The notes under the pieces are model-generated. The model was not told the origin of the DNA, did not search any database, and was given only the letters and a program-made list of their open reading frames with translations. Positions 35,824-45,401 of a stretch of 64,000 nt of DNA are shown in pieces. Both the position numbers and the translations under genes were made by a program. Source of the DNA: Stutzerimonas azotifigens DSM 17556 (GTDB lineage Bacteria; Pseudomonadota; Gammaproteobacteria; Pseudomonadales; Pseudomonadaceae); the NCBI RefSeq assembly GCF_000425625.1, contig NZ_AUDU01000045.1, positions 17,261 to 81,260 of the forward strand, written 5' to 3'. Every line of letters starts with the position of its first letter. The first letter of the stretch is position 1.

Positions 35824-36806
35824 ACCCGTTCGACTATGCCTGCCCGAGCTCGGTGGACGAGGCGGTCGCCCTGGCCGGCCCGGACAGCCGCTTCATCGCC
35901 GGCGGCACCAACATCCTCGACCTGATGAAGGAGAACGTGCTGCGGCCCGGGCGGCTGATCGACATCACCCGGCTGCCGCTGGGCGAGATCGCCAGCACCC
36001 TCGAGGGCGGGCTGCGCATCGGCGCGCTGGTGAGCAACTCCGACCTGGCCTGGCACCCGGAGGTGCAGCACCGTTATCCGCTGCTGGCGCAGGCCATCCT
36101 CTCGGGCGCCTCGGCGCAGCTGCGCAACATGGCGACCACCGGCGGCAACCTGCTGCAGCGCACCCGCTGCTGGTACTTCTACGACACCGGCACGCCCTGC
36201 AACAAGCGCGAGCCCGGCTCCGGCTGCGGCGCGCGCGATGGTGTCAACCGCATGCACGCGATCCTCGGGGCGAGCGACGCCTGCGTCGCCGTGCACCCCT
36301 CGGACATGTGCGTGGCGCTGGCCGCGCTGGAGGCCCGGGTGCAGGTCAAGGGGCCGCACGGCGAGCGCAGCATCCTCTTCGAGGACTTCCACCGCCTGCC
36401 CGGCGACCAGCCCGAGCGCGACAACGTGCTTGCGGACGACGAGCTGATCACCGCGGTCGAGCTGCCCGCCGAAGGCTTCGCCAATCACAGCGCCTATCTC
36501 AAGGTCCGCGAGCGCGCCTCCTATGCCTTCGCGCTGGTCTCGGTGGCCGCCGCGCTCGACCTCGACGGCAACACCATCCGCCGGGCGCGCCTGGCCCTCG
36601 GCGGCGTTGCGCACAAGCCCTGGCGGCGCGAGAAGGCCGAGGCGCTGCTGGTCGGCCGGCGCGCCGAGGACGGCGCCTTCGCCCAGGCCGCCGAAGCGCT
36701 GCTCGAAGGCAGCCAGCCGCTGACCTACAACGCCTTCAAGCCGGAGCTCGCGCGCCGCGCGATCATCCGGGCCCTGACGGACGCCGCCGGAGGAACCGCC
36801 CGATGA
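35820..36806 (+). CDS. paoB: Aldehyde oxidoreductase, FAD-binding subunit (PaoB/YagS-like)
   Basis: A 328-residue FAD subunit of the CODH medium-chain type. [13 protein letters not shown] near the N-terminus and the [17 protein letters not shown] block are the FAD-binding signatures. The cysteine cluster around [21 protein letters not shown] resembles the additional 4Fe-4S site reported for E. coli PaoB. It is coupled at both ends to paoA and paoC by four-base overlaps. Confidence 0.93.
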   Translation: MNPFDYACPSSVDEAVALAGPDSRFIAGGTNILDLMKENVLRPGRLIDITRLPLGEIASTLEGGLRIGALVSNSDLAWHPEVQHRYPLLAQAILSGASAQLRNMATTGGNLLQRTRCWYFYDTGTPCNKREPGSGCGARDGVNRMHAILGASDACVAVHPSDMCVALAALEARVQVKGPHGERSILFEDFHRLPGDQPERDNVLADDELITAVELPAEGFANHSAYLKVRERASYAFALVSVAAALDLDGNTIRRARLALGGVAHKPWRREKAEALLVGRRAEDGAFAQAAEALLEGSQPLTYNAFKPELARRAIIRALTDAAGGTAR

Positions 36807-39004
36807 CCCCTTCGACTTCCCCGATGGGCCAGCCTCTGGATCGCGTCGACGGTCCGCTCAAGGTGACCGGCCAGGCCCGCTACGCCGCCGAGTTCGAGAT
36901 TCCCGGCCTGCTTTACGGCAGCGTGGTCAACGGCACCATCGCCCGTGGCCGGGTGATCGCCATCGACAGCACGGCGGCCGAGGCCGTGCCCGGCGTGCGG
37001 CTGGTGCTGACCCACGAGAACCGCCCGCCGATCGCCAGCTACGACGAGCCCTACGAGGACGAGGATGCCGCCGAGGGCTCGCCCTTCCGGCCGCTATACA
37101 ACGACCGCGTGCTCTACAGCGGCCAGCCGCTGGCGCTGGTGGTGGCCGAGAGCCTGGAGGCGGCGCGCCATGCCGCTTCGCTGGTGCGCATCGAGTACGA
37201 GGCCGAGCCGCACCAGACCGACCTCGCCCTGGTACGCGACCATGCCCATCCAGCGCCGGGGGAGGTGCCGTCGCGTGGCCATTTCGAGGACGCCTATCGC
37301 GGCGCGGCGCTGCAGGTCGAGCACCAGTACGGTACGCCGATCGAGCACCACAACCCGATGGAGCCGCATGCCTCCACCGTGCACTACCAGCCGGGCGGCG
37401 AGCTGCTGATCCACGACAAGACCCAGGGCGTGCAAAACTGCATGCAGTACGTGGAGAAGGTGTTCGGCCTGCAGGGCAAGGTGCGGGTGTGCGCGCCCTT
37501 CGTCGGCGGCGCCTTCGGCTCCGGGCTGCGACCGCAGTACCAGCTGCCGCTGGCGGTGATGGCCGCGCTCAGGCTCAAGCGCTCGGTGCGGGTCGAGCTC
37601 AAGCGCCAGCAGATGTTCACCTTCGGCTATCGGCCGCGCACCCTGCAGCGGCTGGCCATCGGCGCCTCGCCCAACGGGCAGCTGGAGGCGCTGTTCCACG
37701 GCTCGCTGGGGCAGACCTCGCGCTTCGAGGACTTCACCGAGCACGAAGTGGAATGGTCCGGCGCGCTGTACGCCTGCGATAACGTCAAACTCGAATACGA
37801 ACTCGGTTCGCTGGACGTCTATACGCCGCTGGACATGCGCGCGCCCGGCGCGGCCGTGGGCGTCTACGCGCTGGAGATGGCGATGGACGAGGTGGCCTAT
37901 GCGGCTGCCATCGACCCGCTGCAGCTGCGCCTGCGCAACTACACGGACATCAACGGCAACCAGGGCAAGCCCTATTCGAGCAAGGAGCTGCGCGCCTGCT
38001 ACGAGCAGGGGGCCGAGCGCTTTGGCTGGTCGCGCCGGCCGCTGGAGCCGCGCAGCCTGCGCGAGGGCCGCGAGCTGATCGGCTGGGGCATGGCCACCGG
38101 CGTCTGGGAAGCGATGCAGATGCCGGCCAGCGCCAAGGCCTGCCTGGAAAGCGACGGCCGGCTGGTGGTCAGCAGCGCCACCGCCGACATCGGCACCGGC
38201 ACCTACACCGCCATGACCCAGATCGCCGCCGACGCCCTGGGCCTGCCGGTCGACAAGGTGGAATTCCGCCTCGGCGACTCCGCGCTGCCGAAGGCGCCGC
38301 TGGAAGGCGGTTCGGCCACGGTGTCCTCGGTCGGCAGCGCGGTCAGCCGGGCCTGTGCCAGCCTGCGCCAGCACATCCTCGACGCCGCGCAGCAGACCCC
38401 GGCCTCGCCGTTCACCGGCGCCAGCCTGGACGACGTGAGCTTCGAGAACGGTGAACTGATCTCCCGACGCGACCCGCAGGCGCGCGTCAGCCTGGCGCAG
38501 GTCATCCAGACCAGCGGCACGCTTGAGGCCGAGGCCCGGGCCGAGCCGGGCGAGGAGCGCAAGAAGTGGGCGACCGGGACCCATTCGGCGGTGTTCGCCG
38601 AGGTGCGCGTGGACGAGGCGCTCGGCACCGTGCGGGTGACTCGCGTGGTCAGCGCGGTGGCGGCCGGGCGGGTGGTCAACCCGAAGACCGCCGCCAACCA
38701 GATCACCGGTGGGGTGGTCTGGGGCATCGGCATGGCGCTGCAAGAGGAGACCTGGACCGACCACCGGCTGGGCCGCTTCATGAACCACAACCTGGCCGAG
38801 TACCACGTGCCGGTGAACGCCGACGTCCACGACATCGAGGTGTTCTTCGTCGAAGAAGAGGACAGCGTGGTCAACGACCTGGGCTCCAAGGGCGTCGGCG
38901 AGATCGGCATCGTCGGCGTCGCGGCGGCCATCGCCAATGCCATCTACCACGCCACCGGCAAGCGCGTGCGCGACCTGCCGATCACGCCGGACAAGCTGAT
39001 CTGA
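36803..39004 (+). CDS. paoC: Aldehyde oxidoreductase, molybdopterin-binding subunit (PaoC/YagR-like)
   Basis: A 733-residue catalytic subunit carrying the molybdenum cofactor (in E. coli, molybdopterin cytosine dinucleotide). The N-terminus [19 protein letters not shown] is the Ald_Xan_dh small domain. Cofactor segments include FVGGAFGSG and [12 protein letters not shown], and the catalytic glutamate is in [12 protein letters not shown] near the C-terminus. The maturation factor gene paoD, adjacent in E. coli, is absent here, so insertion must use a chaperone encoded elsewhere. Likely substrates are aromatic or aliphatic aldehydes. Confidence 0.94.
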   Translation: MTPSTSPMGQPLDRVDGPLKVTGQARYAAEFEIPGLLYGSVVNGTIARGRVIAIDSTAAEAVPGVRLVLTHENRPPIASYDEPYEDEDAAEGSPFRPLYNDRVLYSGQPLALVVAESLEAARHAASLVRIEYEAEPHQTDLALVRDHAHPAPGEVPSRGHFEDAYRGAALQVEHQYGTPIEHHNPMEPHASTVHYQPGGELLIHDKTQGVQNCMQYVEKVFGLQGKVRVCAPFVGGAFGSGLRPQYQLPLAVMAALRLKRSVRVELKRQQMFTFGYRPRTLQRLAIGASPNGQLEALFHGSLGQTSRFEDFTEHEVEWSGALYACDNVKLEYELGSLDVYTPLDMRAPGAAVGVYALEMAMDEVAYAAAIDPLQLRLRNYTDINGNQGKPYSSKELRACYEQGAERFGWSRRPLEPRSLREGRELIGWGMATGVWEAMQMPASAKACLESDGRLVVSSATADIGTGTYTAMTQIAADALGLPVDKVEFRLGDSALPKAPLEGGSATVSSVGSAVSRACASLRQHILDAAQQTPASPFTGASLDDVSFENGELISRRDPQARVSLAQVIQTSGTLEAEARAEPGEERKKWATGTHSAVFAEVRVDEALGTVRVTRVVSAVAAGRVVNPKTAANQITGGVVWGIGMALQEETWTDHRLGRFMNHNLAEYHVPVNADVHDIEVFFVEEEDSVVNDLGSKGVGEIGIVGVAAAIANAIYHATGKRVRDLPITPDKLI

Positions 39005-39401
39005 ACATAGGGGTGGATGACGGCGAGGCCTCATCCACTTCGCTCGGCCCGCTGTCGCCGCGAGGGCGCGCCTCCCACAGGATCCAGTGGTGCCGTTTGC
39101 TTTCGTGGGAGGCCCGCCCTCGGGGCGATGCTCCTGTGGGCGGTACTGACCGTGAACGCTGCGACACCGCCGCCGGCCGTTATCGCGATCGAGACCGCTG
39201 CCACAGCGCGTAGGGTGGGTGGATGACGGCGCAGCCTCATCCGCCTCGCTCGGCCCGCTGTCGCCGCGAGGGCGCGCCTCCCACAGGTTCCGGTGGCACC
39301 GTTTGCCTTTGTGGGAGGCCCGCCCTCGGGGCGATGCTCTTTACGGGCGCCGCCGTGGCCAGGGTGGAAAACGCTTCGCGGTTTTCCACCCTACGTCTGC
39401 T
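39005..39401. repeat. Duplicated REP-type unit between paoC and the MFS gene
   Basis: A 122-base unit at 39012-39133 is repeated at 39218-39339, an exact offset of 206 bases with a few substitutions. Each unit contains a REP core and its inverse (CGAGGGCGCGCCTCCCACAG and GTGGGAGGCCCGCCCTCG), so each can fold. After them, 39363-39390 is a 10-bp perfect hairpin GGTGGAAAAC/GTTTTCCACC that also occurs at 41315-41342. No gene is present in the 397 bases. Confidence 0.9.
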
Positions 39402-40637
39402 TCAGGCCTGCTCCGGCTTGAGCTCGCTCATCCGGTCGCGCCGGGCCAGGGTCGGGAACAGCTTGATCCACAATCCGGCGATCGCCAGGGTGCCGGCGCC
39501 GCCGAGCACCACCGCCGGGACGGTACCGAACCAGGCGGCGGTCACGCCCGATTCGAACTCGCCGAGCTGGTTCGAGGCACCGATGAACAGGCCGTTCACC
39601 GCGCTGACCCGGCCGCGCATCTCATCCGGCGTCTCCAACTGCACGAAGGCGCCGCGGATGACCATGCTGATCATGTCCGCCGCGCCGAGCACCGCCAGCA
39701 CCGCGAGCGAGAACCAGAACGAGGTGGACAGTCCGAAGGCGATGGTCGCCACGCCGAACACGCCGACGGCGGTGAACATCACCCGCCCGATGCGGCGCTC
39801 GATCGGAAAGCGCGCCAGCCAGAAGGCCATCGCCAGCGCGCCCGCGGCCGGGGCCGAGCGCAGCAGGCCGAGGCCCCAGGGGCCGGTGAGCAGGATGTCC
39901 CGGGCGAACACCGGCAGCAGCGCGGTGGCGCCGCCCAGCAGCACGGCGAACAGGTCCAGCGATATCGCCCCGAAGATGTCCCGGCGGCTGCGGATGAAAC
40001 GGATGCCGGCGAGCAGCGAGTGCAGGCTGGCCTTCTCCTGCTTCAGCGGTTGCTGGCGTGCCGGCAGGCCGAGCACCAGGCACACCGCCAGGGCATAGAG
40101 CGCCACGCTCGGCCCGTAGGCCCAGACCTCGCCGAACGCGAACAGGAAGCCGCCGAGTGCCGGCGCGACGATGGTCGCGGTCTGCGTCGCCGAGGCGGAG
40201 GCGGCCACGGCGGCGGGGAACAGCCCGGCCGGGACGATGTTCGGCAGCAGCGCCTGGGTGGTCGGCATCTCGAAGGCGCGCGCGGTGCCGAAGACGAAGG
40301 CGATGACGAAGATCATCTCGCGGCTGACGCTGTCGGTGAGGCTGCCGATCACCAGCGCCAGCGCGGTCAGGCCCTGCACCGTCTGGCACAGCGCCGCCAC
40401 CCTGCACCGGTCGAAGCGGTCGGCGACGTGCCCGGTGTGCAGCATGAAGAGGATGCGCGGGAGGAACTCGACCAGCCCCACCAGGCCCAGGTCCAGCACG
40501 CTGCCGGTCAGCGTGTAGAGGTGCCAGCCGATGGCCACGGTGATCATCTGGAAGGCGCTGGCGGTGAACACCCGGGCGAACCAGAAGCGCAGGAAGGGGC
40601 GATGACGACGTAGCTGCAGGCGGCTCTCGATGGACAT
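39402..40637 (-). CDS. MFS transporter (EntS/MFS_3-like)
   Basis: A 411-residue inner-membrane permease with about 12 hydrophobic segments. The intracellular motif HTGHVADRFDRCRVA lies between helices 2 and 3, as in the MFS_3 family that includes enterobactin exporter EntS. The start at 40637 (MSIESRLQLRRHRPF) is favoured over an upstream ATG because it keeps the cytoplasmic leader short. No neighbour indicates the substrate. It is divergent from the thioesterase gene. Confidence 0.88.
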   Translation of the reverse strand: MSIESRLQLRRHRPFLRFWFARVFTASAFQMITVAIGWHLYTLTGSVLDLGLVGLVEFLPRILFMLHTGHVADRFDRCRVAALCQTVQGLTALALVIGSLTDSVSREMIFVIAFVFGTARAFEMPTTQALLPNIVPAGLFPAAVAASASATQTATIVAPALGGFLFAFGEVWAYGPSVALYALAVCLVLGLPARQQPLKQEKASLHSLLAGIRFIRSRRDIFGAISLDLFAVLLGGATALLPVFARDILLTGPWGLGLLRSAPAAGALAMAFWLARFPIERRIGRVMFTAVGVFGVATIAFGLSTSFWFSLAVLAVLGAADMISMVIRGAFVQLETPDEMRGRVSAVNGLFIGASNQLGEFESGVTAAWFGTVPAVVLGGAGTLAIAGLWIKLFPTLARRDRMSELKPEQA

Positions 40638-40760
40638 GGGTGACGACTCCAGCGGGGGCGCCGAGGCTAGCACGCGCCCTGTCTTCGCGGCAGCCTGGTA
40701 TGCGGCAATCGACCGCGCGCTGGGCTACAGTTGAGCCAATCCCCGCGACGGAGCCGCAGC

Positions 40761-41243
40761 ATGCTACCCGGCAGTACCGAATTGATCATGACCGTGCTGA
40801 TGACGCCGGACATGGCGAACTTTTCCGGCAACGTGCATGGCGGCACGCTGCTCAAGTACATGGACGAGGTCGCCTACGCCTGTGCCAGCCGCTACGCCGG
40901 CCACTACGTGGTCACCCTCTCGGTGGACCAGGTCAACTTCCGCGAGCCGGTGCACGTCGGCGAGCTGGTGACCTTCCTCGCCTCGGTCAACTACACCGGC
41001 AACACCTCCATGGAAGTGGGCATCAAGGTGGTCACCGAGCACATCCGCGGCAAGACGGTGCGCCACACCAACAGCTGCTTCTTCACCATGGTGGCGATGG
41101 GCGAGGACGGCAAGCCGACTCCGGTGCCGCCGCTGGAACCGCAGACGCCCGACCAGCGCCGGCGTTTCGTGCAGGCGCAGCAGCGTCGGCAGATCCGCCA
41201 GGAGCTGGAGGCGCGCTATCGGGAAATGAAGGACAGCTACTGA
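40761..41243 (+). CDS. Acyl-CoA thioesterase (hotdog fold, YciA/BACH type)
   Basis: A 160-residue hotdog-fold enzyme hydrolysing acyl-CoA to free acid and CoA. The key residues are in FSGNVHGGTLLKYMDEVAY (catalytic Asn/Asp region) and the VDQVNFREPV and NTSMEVGIKV strands. GGAG lies eight bases before ATG 40761. The C-terminal 25 residues are charged and helical. Substrate chain length cannot be predicted. Confidence 0.92.
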   Translation: MLPGSTELIMTVLMTPDMANFSGNVHGGTLLKYMDEVAYACASRYAGHYVVTLSVDQVNFREPVHVGELVTFLASVNYTGNTSMEVGIKVVTEHIRGKTVRHTNSCFFTMVAMGEDGKPTPVPPLEPQTPDQRRRFVQAQQRRQIRQELEARYREMKDSY

Positions 41244-41314
41244 TCCGGCATGGGCGCCGGGAGACGCGTGGATGAGGCTTCGCCGTCATCCACCCTACGC
41301 TGGACCGGACGTAG

Positions 41315-41342
41315 GGTGGAAAACCGCGCAGCGTTTTCCACC
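41315..41342. terminator. Palindromic hairpin between convergent thioesterase and rlmG genes
   Basis: A 10-bp perfect stem GGTGGAAAAC/GTTTTCCACC with an eight-base loop. It belongs to the same dispersed family as 39363-39390 and is followed by CGTGCCCC. It lies nine bases from the rlmG stop and may terminate both genes. There is no long U-tract. Confidence 0.5.
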
Positions 41343-41350
41343 GTGCCCCT

Positions 41351-42478
41351 TCACCCCTTGGTCGCTCGCAATACGACGAACTTCGGCGTCGCACCCGCCT
41401 GCTCGACCCGGCCGAACAGCCGCTTGAGCTTGTGGTGATAGCCCAGGTGGCGATTGCCGACGATCCACAGTTCGCCGCCCTTGACCAGGGCCGCGCGCGC
41501 CTGCTGGAACATGCGCCAGGCGAGGAAGTCGCCGACCACCTGCTGCTGGTGGAATGGCGGGTTGCACAGCACCAGGTCGAGCGACTGTGGCGGCTGCTCG
41601 GCCAGGCCGTCGCCGGCGCGGATGTCCGCCACGCGCTCGCCGAGGATCGCCCGCCAGTTCTCGCGCGCCGACTGCACCGCCATGTAGCTCTCGTCCACCA
41701 GGGTCAGCTCGGCCTGCGGGTTGCCCAGCGCGTAGACGATGCCGAGCACGCCGTTGCCGCAGCCGAGATCGGCCACCCGCAGCGAACCGAGGGCGCGCGG
41801 CAGGTACGGCAGGAAGGCGCGGGTGCCGATGTCCAGCCCGTCGCGGCAGAACAGGTTGGCGTGGTTGAGCAGTTCGATCGGCGGCTGCTCGAGCCGGTAG
41901 CGGGTGGGGTAGGGCGAACGCGGCGCCGCCTTCGGCTCCGGAGTGGCGAACAGCAGCCGGGCCTTCTTCACCGCCAGCGAGGCCTGCACCGGGCCGACAT
42001 GGCGCTCGAGCAGCTCGCCGGCGACGCGCGGCAGGTGCTTGACCATGCTCGCGGCGATCACCCGGGCGCCGGGGGCGAGCCGGCCGTGCAGGCGGATCAG
42101 CTGCTCCTCCAACAGCGCGAGCGTCTTCGGCACGCGGATCAGCACCCGGTCGAACGTGCCTTCGAAGGGTTCGCTGGCCGGCACGAAGGTCACCGTCTCC
42201 CCGGCGAGGCCGTTGCGCGCCAGGTTCTTCGCCAGCGCCAGGTGGCCGAGATGGGAGTCGCCGCTGCTGACCACCTGCGCCTGGCCCGCCAGCGAGCAGG
42301 CCAGCGCGCCGAAGCCGTCGTTGAGGATCAGCACCCGCGCGCCGGCGTCCAGCCCCTGCTCGTGCAGGTGCGCAAGCAGGTATTCGTCCGCCGCGTCGAA
42401 CGCCTGCAGCGGCTCGTTGGCCTGCTCGGGCTGGCGGATCAGGTCGAGGCGGGCGAGGGGCGTTTCGAGAATAGGCAT
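41351..42478 (-). CDS. rlmG: 23S rRNA (guanine-N2) methyltransferase RlmG
   Basis: A 375-residue SAM-dependent enzyme that methylates the exocyclic N2 of G1835 in 23S rRNA (E. coli numbering). It has the RlmG/RsmC duplicated architecture: a degenerate N-terminal methyltransferase-like half and an active C-terminal half with the SAM motif VADLGCGNGVLG and the catalytic motif CNPPFHQQ. The length matches E. coli RlmG (378). Divergent from fpr. Confidence 0.93.
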   Translation of the reverse strand: MPILETPLARLDLIRQPEQANEPLQAFDAADEYLLAHLHEQGLDAGARVLILNDGFGALACSLAGQAQVVSSGDSHLGHLALAKNLARNGLAGETVTFVPASEPFEGTFDRVLIRVPKTLALLEEQLIRLHGRLAPGARVIAASMVKHLPRVAGELLERHVGPVQASLAVKKARLLFATPEPKAAPRSPYPTRYRLEQPPIELLNHANLFCRDGLDIGTRAFLPYLPRALGSLRVADLGCGNGVLGIVYALGNPQAELTLVDESYMAVQSARENWRAILGERVADIRAGDGLAEQPPQSLDLVLCNPPFHQQQVVGDFLAWRMFQQARAALVKGGELWIVGNRHLGYHHKLKRLFGRVEQAGATPKFVVLRATKG

Positions 42479-42552
42479 GGAAACTGGCGGTGTTTGTCGG
42501 CGTCGGAATGGAGTATCCCTGAACGGGCCCGATACTCCGAAGGGAGCGAAGT

Positions 42553-43329
42553 ATGACCGCCAGCGAAGAGAAGTTCACCCGTCAGCACCTGCTCGAGGTC
42601 GAGACGCTGACGCCCAGCCTGTTCACCCTGCGCACCACCCGCGACCCGGGCTTCCGCTTCCGCGCCGGCCAGTTCGCGCGCCTCGGGGTGCGCAAGGCCA
42701 GCGGCAGCATCGTCTGGCGCGCCTACTCGATGGTGTCGGCGCCGCATGACGAGTTCCTCGACTTCTTCTCCATCGTGGTGCCCGGCGGCGAGTTCACCAG
42801 CGAGCTCAGCCGCCTGCGCCCGGGCGACGAGCTGCTGGTGGACAGGCAGGCGTTCGGCTACCTGACCCTCGACCGCTTCCCCGACGGCCGCGACCTCTGG
42901 CTGCTGGCCACCGGCACCGGGGTCGCGCCCTTCGTTTCGATCCTGCAGGACTTCGAGGCCTGGGAGCGTTTCGAGCGCATCGTGCTGGTCTACAGCGCCC
43001 GCGAGGCGCGCGAACTCGCCTACCAGACGCTCATCGGTACGCTGCCCGAGCGCGACTACCTGCAGGACCTGCGCGCCCGGCTGACTTACCTGCCGGTGGT
43101 CACCCGCGAGCAGGTGCCGGGCATGCTGTACGGCCGCATCACCACGCTGCTGCCCAGCGGCGAGCTGGAGCGCGCCGCCGATCTGAAGCTCACGCCCGAG
43201 CATTCGCGGGTGATGCTGTGCGGCAACCCGGCGATGATCGAGGAGACCCGGCACCTGCTCAAGGCGATGGACATGAACCTCAGCCTGACCCGCCGGCCCG
43301 GCCAGGTGGCGGTGGAGAACTACTGGTGA
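42553..43329 (+). CDS. fpr: Ferredoxin/flavodoxin-NADP+ reductase
   Basis: A 258-residue FAD enzyme that passes electrons between NADPH and ferredoxin or flavodoxin, important in oxidative stress and Fe-S assembly. The FAD motif RAYSMVSAP, the NADP motif GTGVAPFVSIL and the C-terminal GQVAVENYW are typical of the bacterial subclass of pseudomonads. Its stop lies 45 bases before the FMN riboswitch. Confidence 0.97.
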   Translation: MTASEEKFTRQHLLEVETLTPSLFTLRTTRDPGFRFRAGQFARLGVRKASGSIVWRAYSMVSAPHDEFLDFFSIVVPGGEFTSELSRLRPGDELLVDRQAFGYLTLDRFPDGRDLWLLATGTGVAPFVSILQDFEAWERFERIVLVYSAREARELAYQTLIGTLPERDYLQDLRARLTYLPVVTREQVPGMLYGRITTLLPSGELERAADLKLTPEHSRVMLCGNPAMIEETRHLLKAMDMNLSLTRRPGQVAVENYW

Positions 43330-43373
43330 GGCTGAAACTGTGGTAAAAACGCCGCCGGGCCGCAAGGCCCATA

Positions 43374-43510
43374 CGTTCTCAGGGCGGGGTGAAACTCCCC
43401 ACCGGCGGTGATGACGCCATGCGTCCAGCCCGCGAGCGCTTGCCCCAGGCAAGGTCAGCAGATCCGGTGCGATTCCGGAGCCGACGGTCACAGTCCGGAT
43501 GAGAGAGAGC
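43374..43510 (+). promoter_or_regulatory. FMN riboswitch (RFN element)
   Basis: All conserved RFN blocks are visible: GTTCTCAGGGCGGGGTGAAA, CTCCCCACCGGCGGT, AGCCCGCGAGCG, GTCAGCAGATCCGGT, and TCCGGAGCCGACGGTCA to CAGTCCGGATGAGAGAGAG, which closes the basal stem. It senses FMN and reduces expression of riboflavin genes when FMN is plentiful. A GC-rich imperfect stem at 43521-43545 followed by CCTTTT is a candidate expression platform. It lies 123 bases before ribC, within the 303-base gap after fpr. Confidence 0.97.
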
Positions 43511-43632
43511 GGGATATCCCGACCGACGCCGTTCGCGCGCCGGTCCGATCCCTTTTCGATCGCACGCCCTGTTTTTCACAAACAGGAGTTCGTCCATATG
43601 CAAGTTTCCATCTGCGCTGCCGGGGAGGCGTC

Positions 43633-44298
43633 ATGTTCACCGGCATAATCGAATCCATCGGCACCATCCGCGCGCTCACGCCCAAGGGCGGCGACGTGCG
43701 CGTGCTGGTCGAGACCGGCAAACTCGACCTGTCCGACGTCAGGCTCGGCGACAGCATCGCAGTCAACGGCGTCTGCCTCACCGCGGTCGAGCTGCCGGGC
43801 GACGGCTTCTGGGCCGATGTCAGCCGCGAGACCCTGGCCCGCACGGCCTTTGTCGACTTCAAGCCCGGCAGCCGGGTCAACCTGGAGAAGGCCCTCACGC
43901 CCACCAGCCGCCTCGGCGGGCATCTGGTCAGCGGCCACGTCGACGGCGTCGGCGAGATCGTCGCCCGCGAGGAAAACGCTCGCGCCGTGCAGTTCCGGGT
44001 GCGTGCGCCGGCCGAGCTGGCCAGGTACATCGCCATGAAGGGCTCGATCACCGTCGACGGCACCAGCCTGACGGTCAATGCGGTGGACGGCGCCGAGTTC
44101 GAGCTGACCATCGTCCCGCACACGCTCGCCGAGACCATCATGGCCGACTACCGGCCGGGGCGGCAGGTGAACCTCGAGGTCGACCTGCTGGCGCGCTACC
44201 TCGAGCGCCTGCTGCTCGGCGACAAGGCGGCCGAATCCAGCGGCCGCACAGGCGGCATCACCGAAGGCTTCCTGGCCGAACACGGTTATCTGAAATAG
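43633..44298 (+). CDS. ribC: Riboflavin synthase (alpha subunit)
   Basis: Dismutates two 6,7-dimethyl-8-ribityllumazine molecules to riboflavin. The 221 residues (MFTGIIESIGTIRAL start, strong GGGGAGG site) contain two similar beta-barrel halves, seen as the paired VNGVCLTAVEL and VDGTSLTVNAV segments. The gene is also called ribE in some species. It is the first gene under the FMN riboswitch, with ribBX 11 bases downstream. Confidence 0.97.
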   Translation: MFTGIIESIGTIRALTPKGGDVRVLVETGKLDLSDVRLGDSIAVNGVCLTAVELPGDGFWADVSRETLARTAFVDFKPGSRVNLEKALTPTSRLGGHLVSGHVDGVGEIVAREENARAVQFRVRAPAELARYIAMKGSITVDGTSLTVNAVDGAEFELTIVPHTLAETIMADYRPGRQVNLEVDLLARYLERLLLGDKAAESSGRTGGITEGFLAEHGYLK

Positions 44299-44309
44299 GA
44301 CCTGCCCTG

Positions 44310-45401
44310 ATGGCACTGAACAACATCGAAGAACTCATCGAAGATATCCGCCAGGGCAAGATGGTCATCCTCATGGATGACGAGGACCGGGAGAACGAAG
44401 GCGATCTGATCATGGCTTCCGAGTGCGTGAAGCCCGAGCACATCAACTTCATGGCGCGCTTCGCCCGCGGCCTGATCTGCATGCCGATGACCCGCGAACG
44501 CTGCGAGACGCTCAAGCTGCCGCTGATGGCGCCGCGCAACGGTTCGGGCTTCGGCACCAAGTTCACCGTCTCCATCGAGGCCGCCGAGGGCGTGACCACC
44601 GGCATCTCGGCGGCCGACCGGGCGCGCACCGTGCAGGTGGCGGCGGCCAAGTTCGCCAAGGCCGAGGACATCGTCAGCCCCGGGCACATCTTCCCGCTGA
44701 TGGCGCAGGCCGGCGGCGTGCTGGCGCGTGCCGGGCATACCGAGGCGGCCTGCGACCTGGCGCGCATGGCCGGTTTCGAGCCGACCGGGGTGATCTGCGA
44801 GATCATGAACGACGACGGCACCATGGCGCGGCGTCCGGAACTGGAGGTGTTCGCCCAGGAGCATGGCATCAAGATCGGCACCATCGCCGACCTGATCCAC
44901 TACCGGCTGATCCACGAGCACACCATCGAGCGCATCGCCGAGCAGCCGCTGGACACCGAGCTGGGGCAGTTCAGCCTGGTGACCTACCGCGACTCGGTCG
45001 AGGGCGACGTGCACATGGCGCTGGTGCTCGGCGAAATCTGCAAGGAAGAGCCGACGCTGGTGCGGGTGCACAACATGGACCCGCTGCGCGACCTGCTGAT
45101 GGTGCGCCAGCCCGGCCGCTGGAGCCTGCGCGCGGCCATGGCCAAGGTGGCCGAGGCCGGCAGCGGCGTGGTGCTGCTGCTCGGCCACCCGCTGGACAGC
45201 GAGGACCTGCTGGCCCACGTGCGCGAAGGCACCGCCGGTCGGCCGGCCAAGACGCCGGGCACCTACAGCACGGTCGGCGCCGGCTCGCAGATCCTGCGGG
45301 ACCTGGGCGTGCGACGGATGCGCCTGATGAGCTCGCCGGTGAAGTTCAACGCGATATCCGGCTTCGACCTCGAGGTTGTAGAATACCTGCCCGCTGAATA
45401 A
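44310..45401 (+). CDS. ribBA: 3,4-Dihydroxy-2-butanone-4-phosphate synthase with degenerate GTP cyclohydrolase II domain (RibBX)
   Basis: A 363-residue fusion. Residues 1-205 are RibB, which makes dihydroxybutanone phosphate from ribulose 5-phosphate; the metal and substrate motif DDEDRENEGDL (27-37) is intact. Residues 210-363 have the RibA fold but lack the three zinc-binding cysteines (C-x10-C-x-C) and the catalytic residues of GTP cyclohydrolase II. They match the RibX domain described for proteobacteria, so a separate ribA should exist elsewhere. It is commonly annotated ribBA or ribB. Confidence 0.93.
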   Translation: MALNNIEELIEDIRQGKMVILMDDEDRENEGDLIMASECVKPEHINFMARFARGLICMPMTRERCETLKLPLMAPRNGSGFGTKFTVSIEAAEGVTTGISAADRARTVQVAAAKFAKAEDIVSPGHIFPLMAQAGGVLARAGHTEAACDLARMAGFEPTGVICEIMNDDGTMARRPELEVFAQEHGIKIGTIADLIHYRLIHEHTIERIAEQPLDTELGQFSLVTYRDSVEGDVHMALVLGEICKEEPTLVRVHNMDPLRDLLMVRQPGRWSLRAAMAKVAEAGSGVVLLLGHPLDSEDLLAHVREGTAGRPAKTPGTYSTVGAGSQILRDLGVRRMRLMSSPVKFNAISGFDLEVVEYLPAE

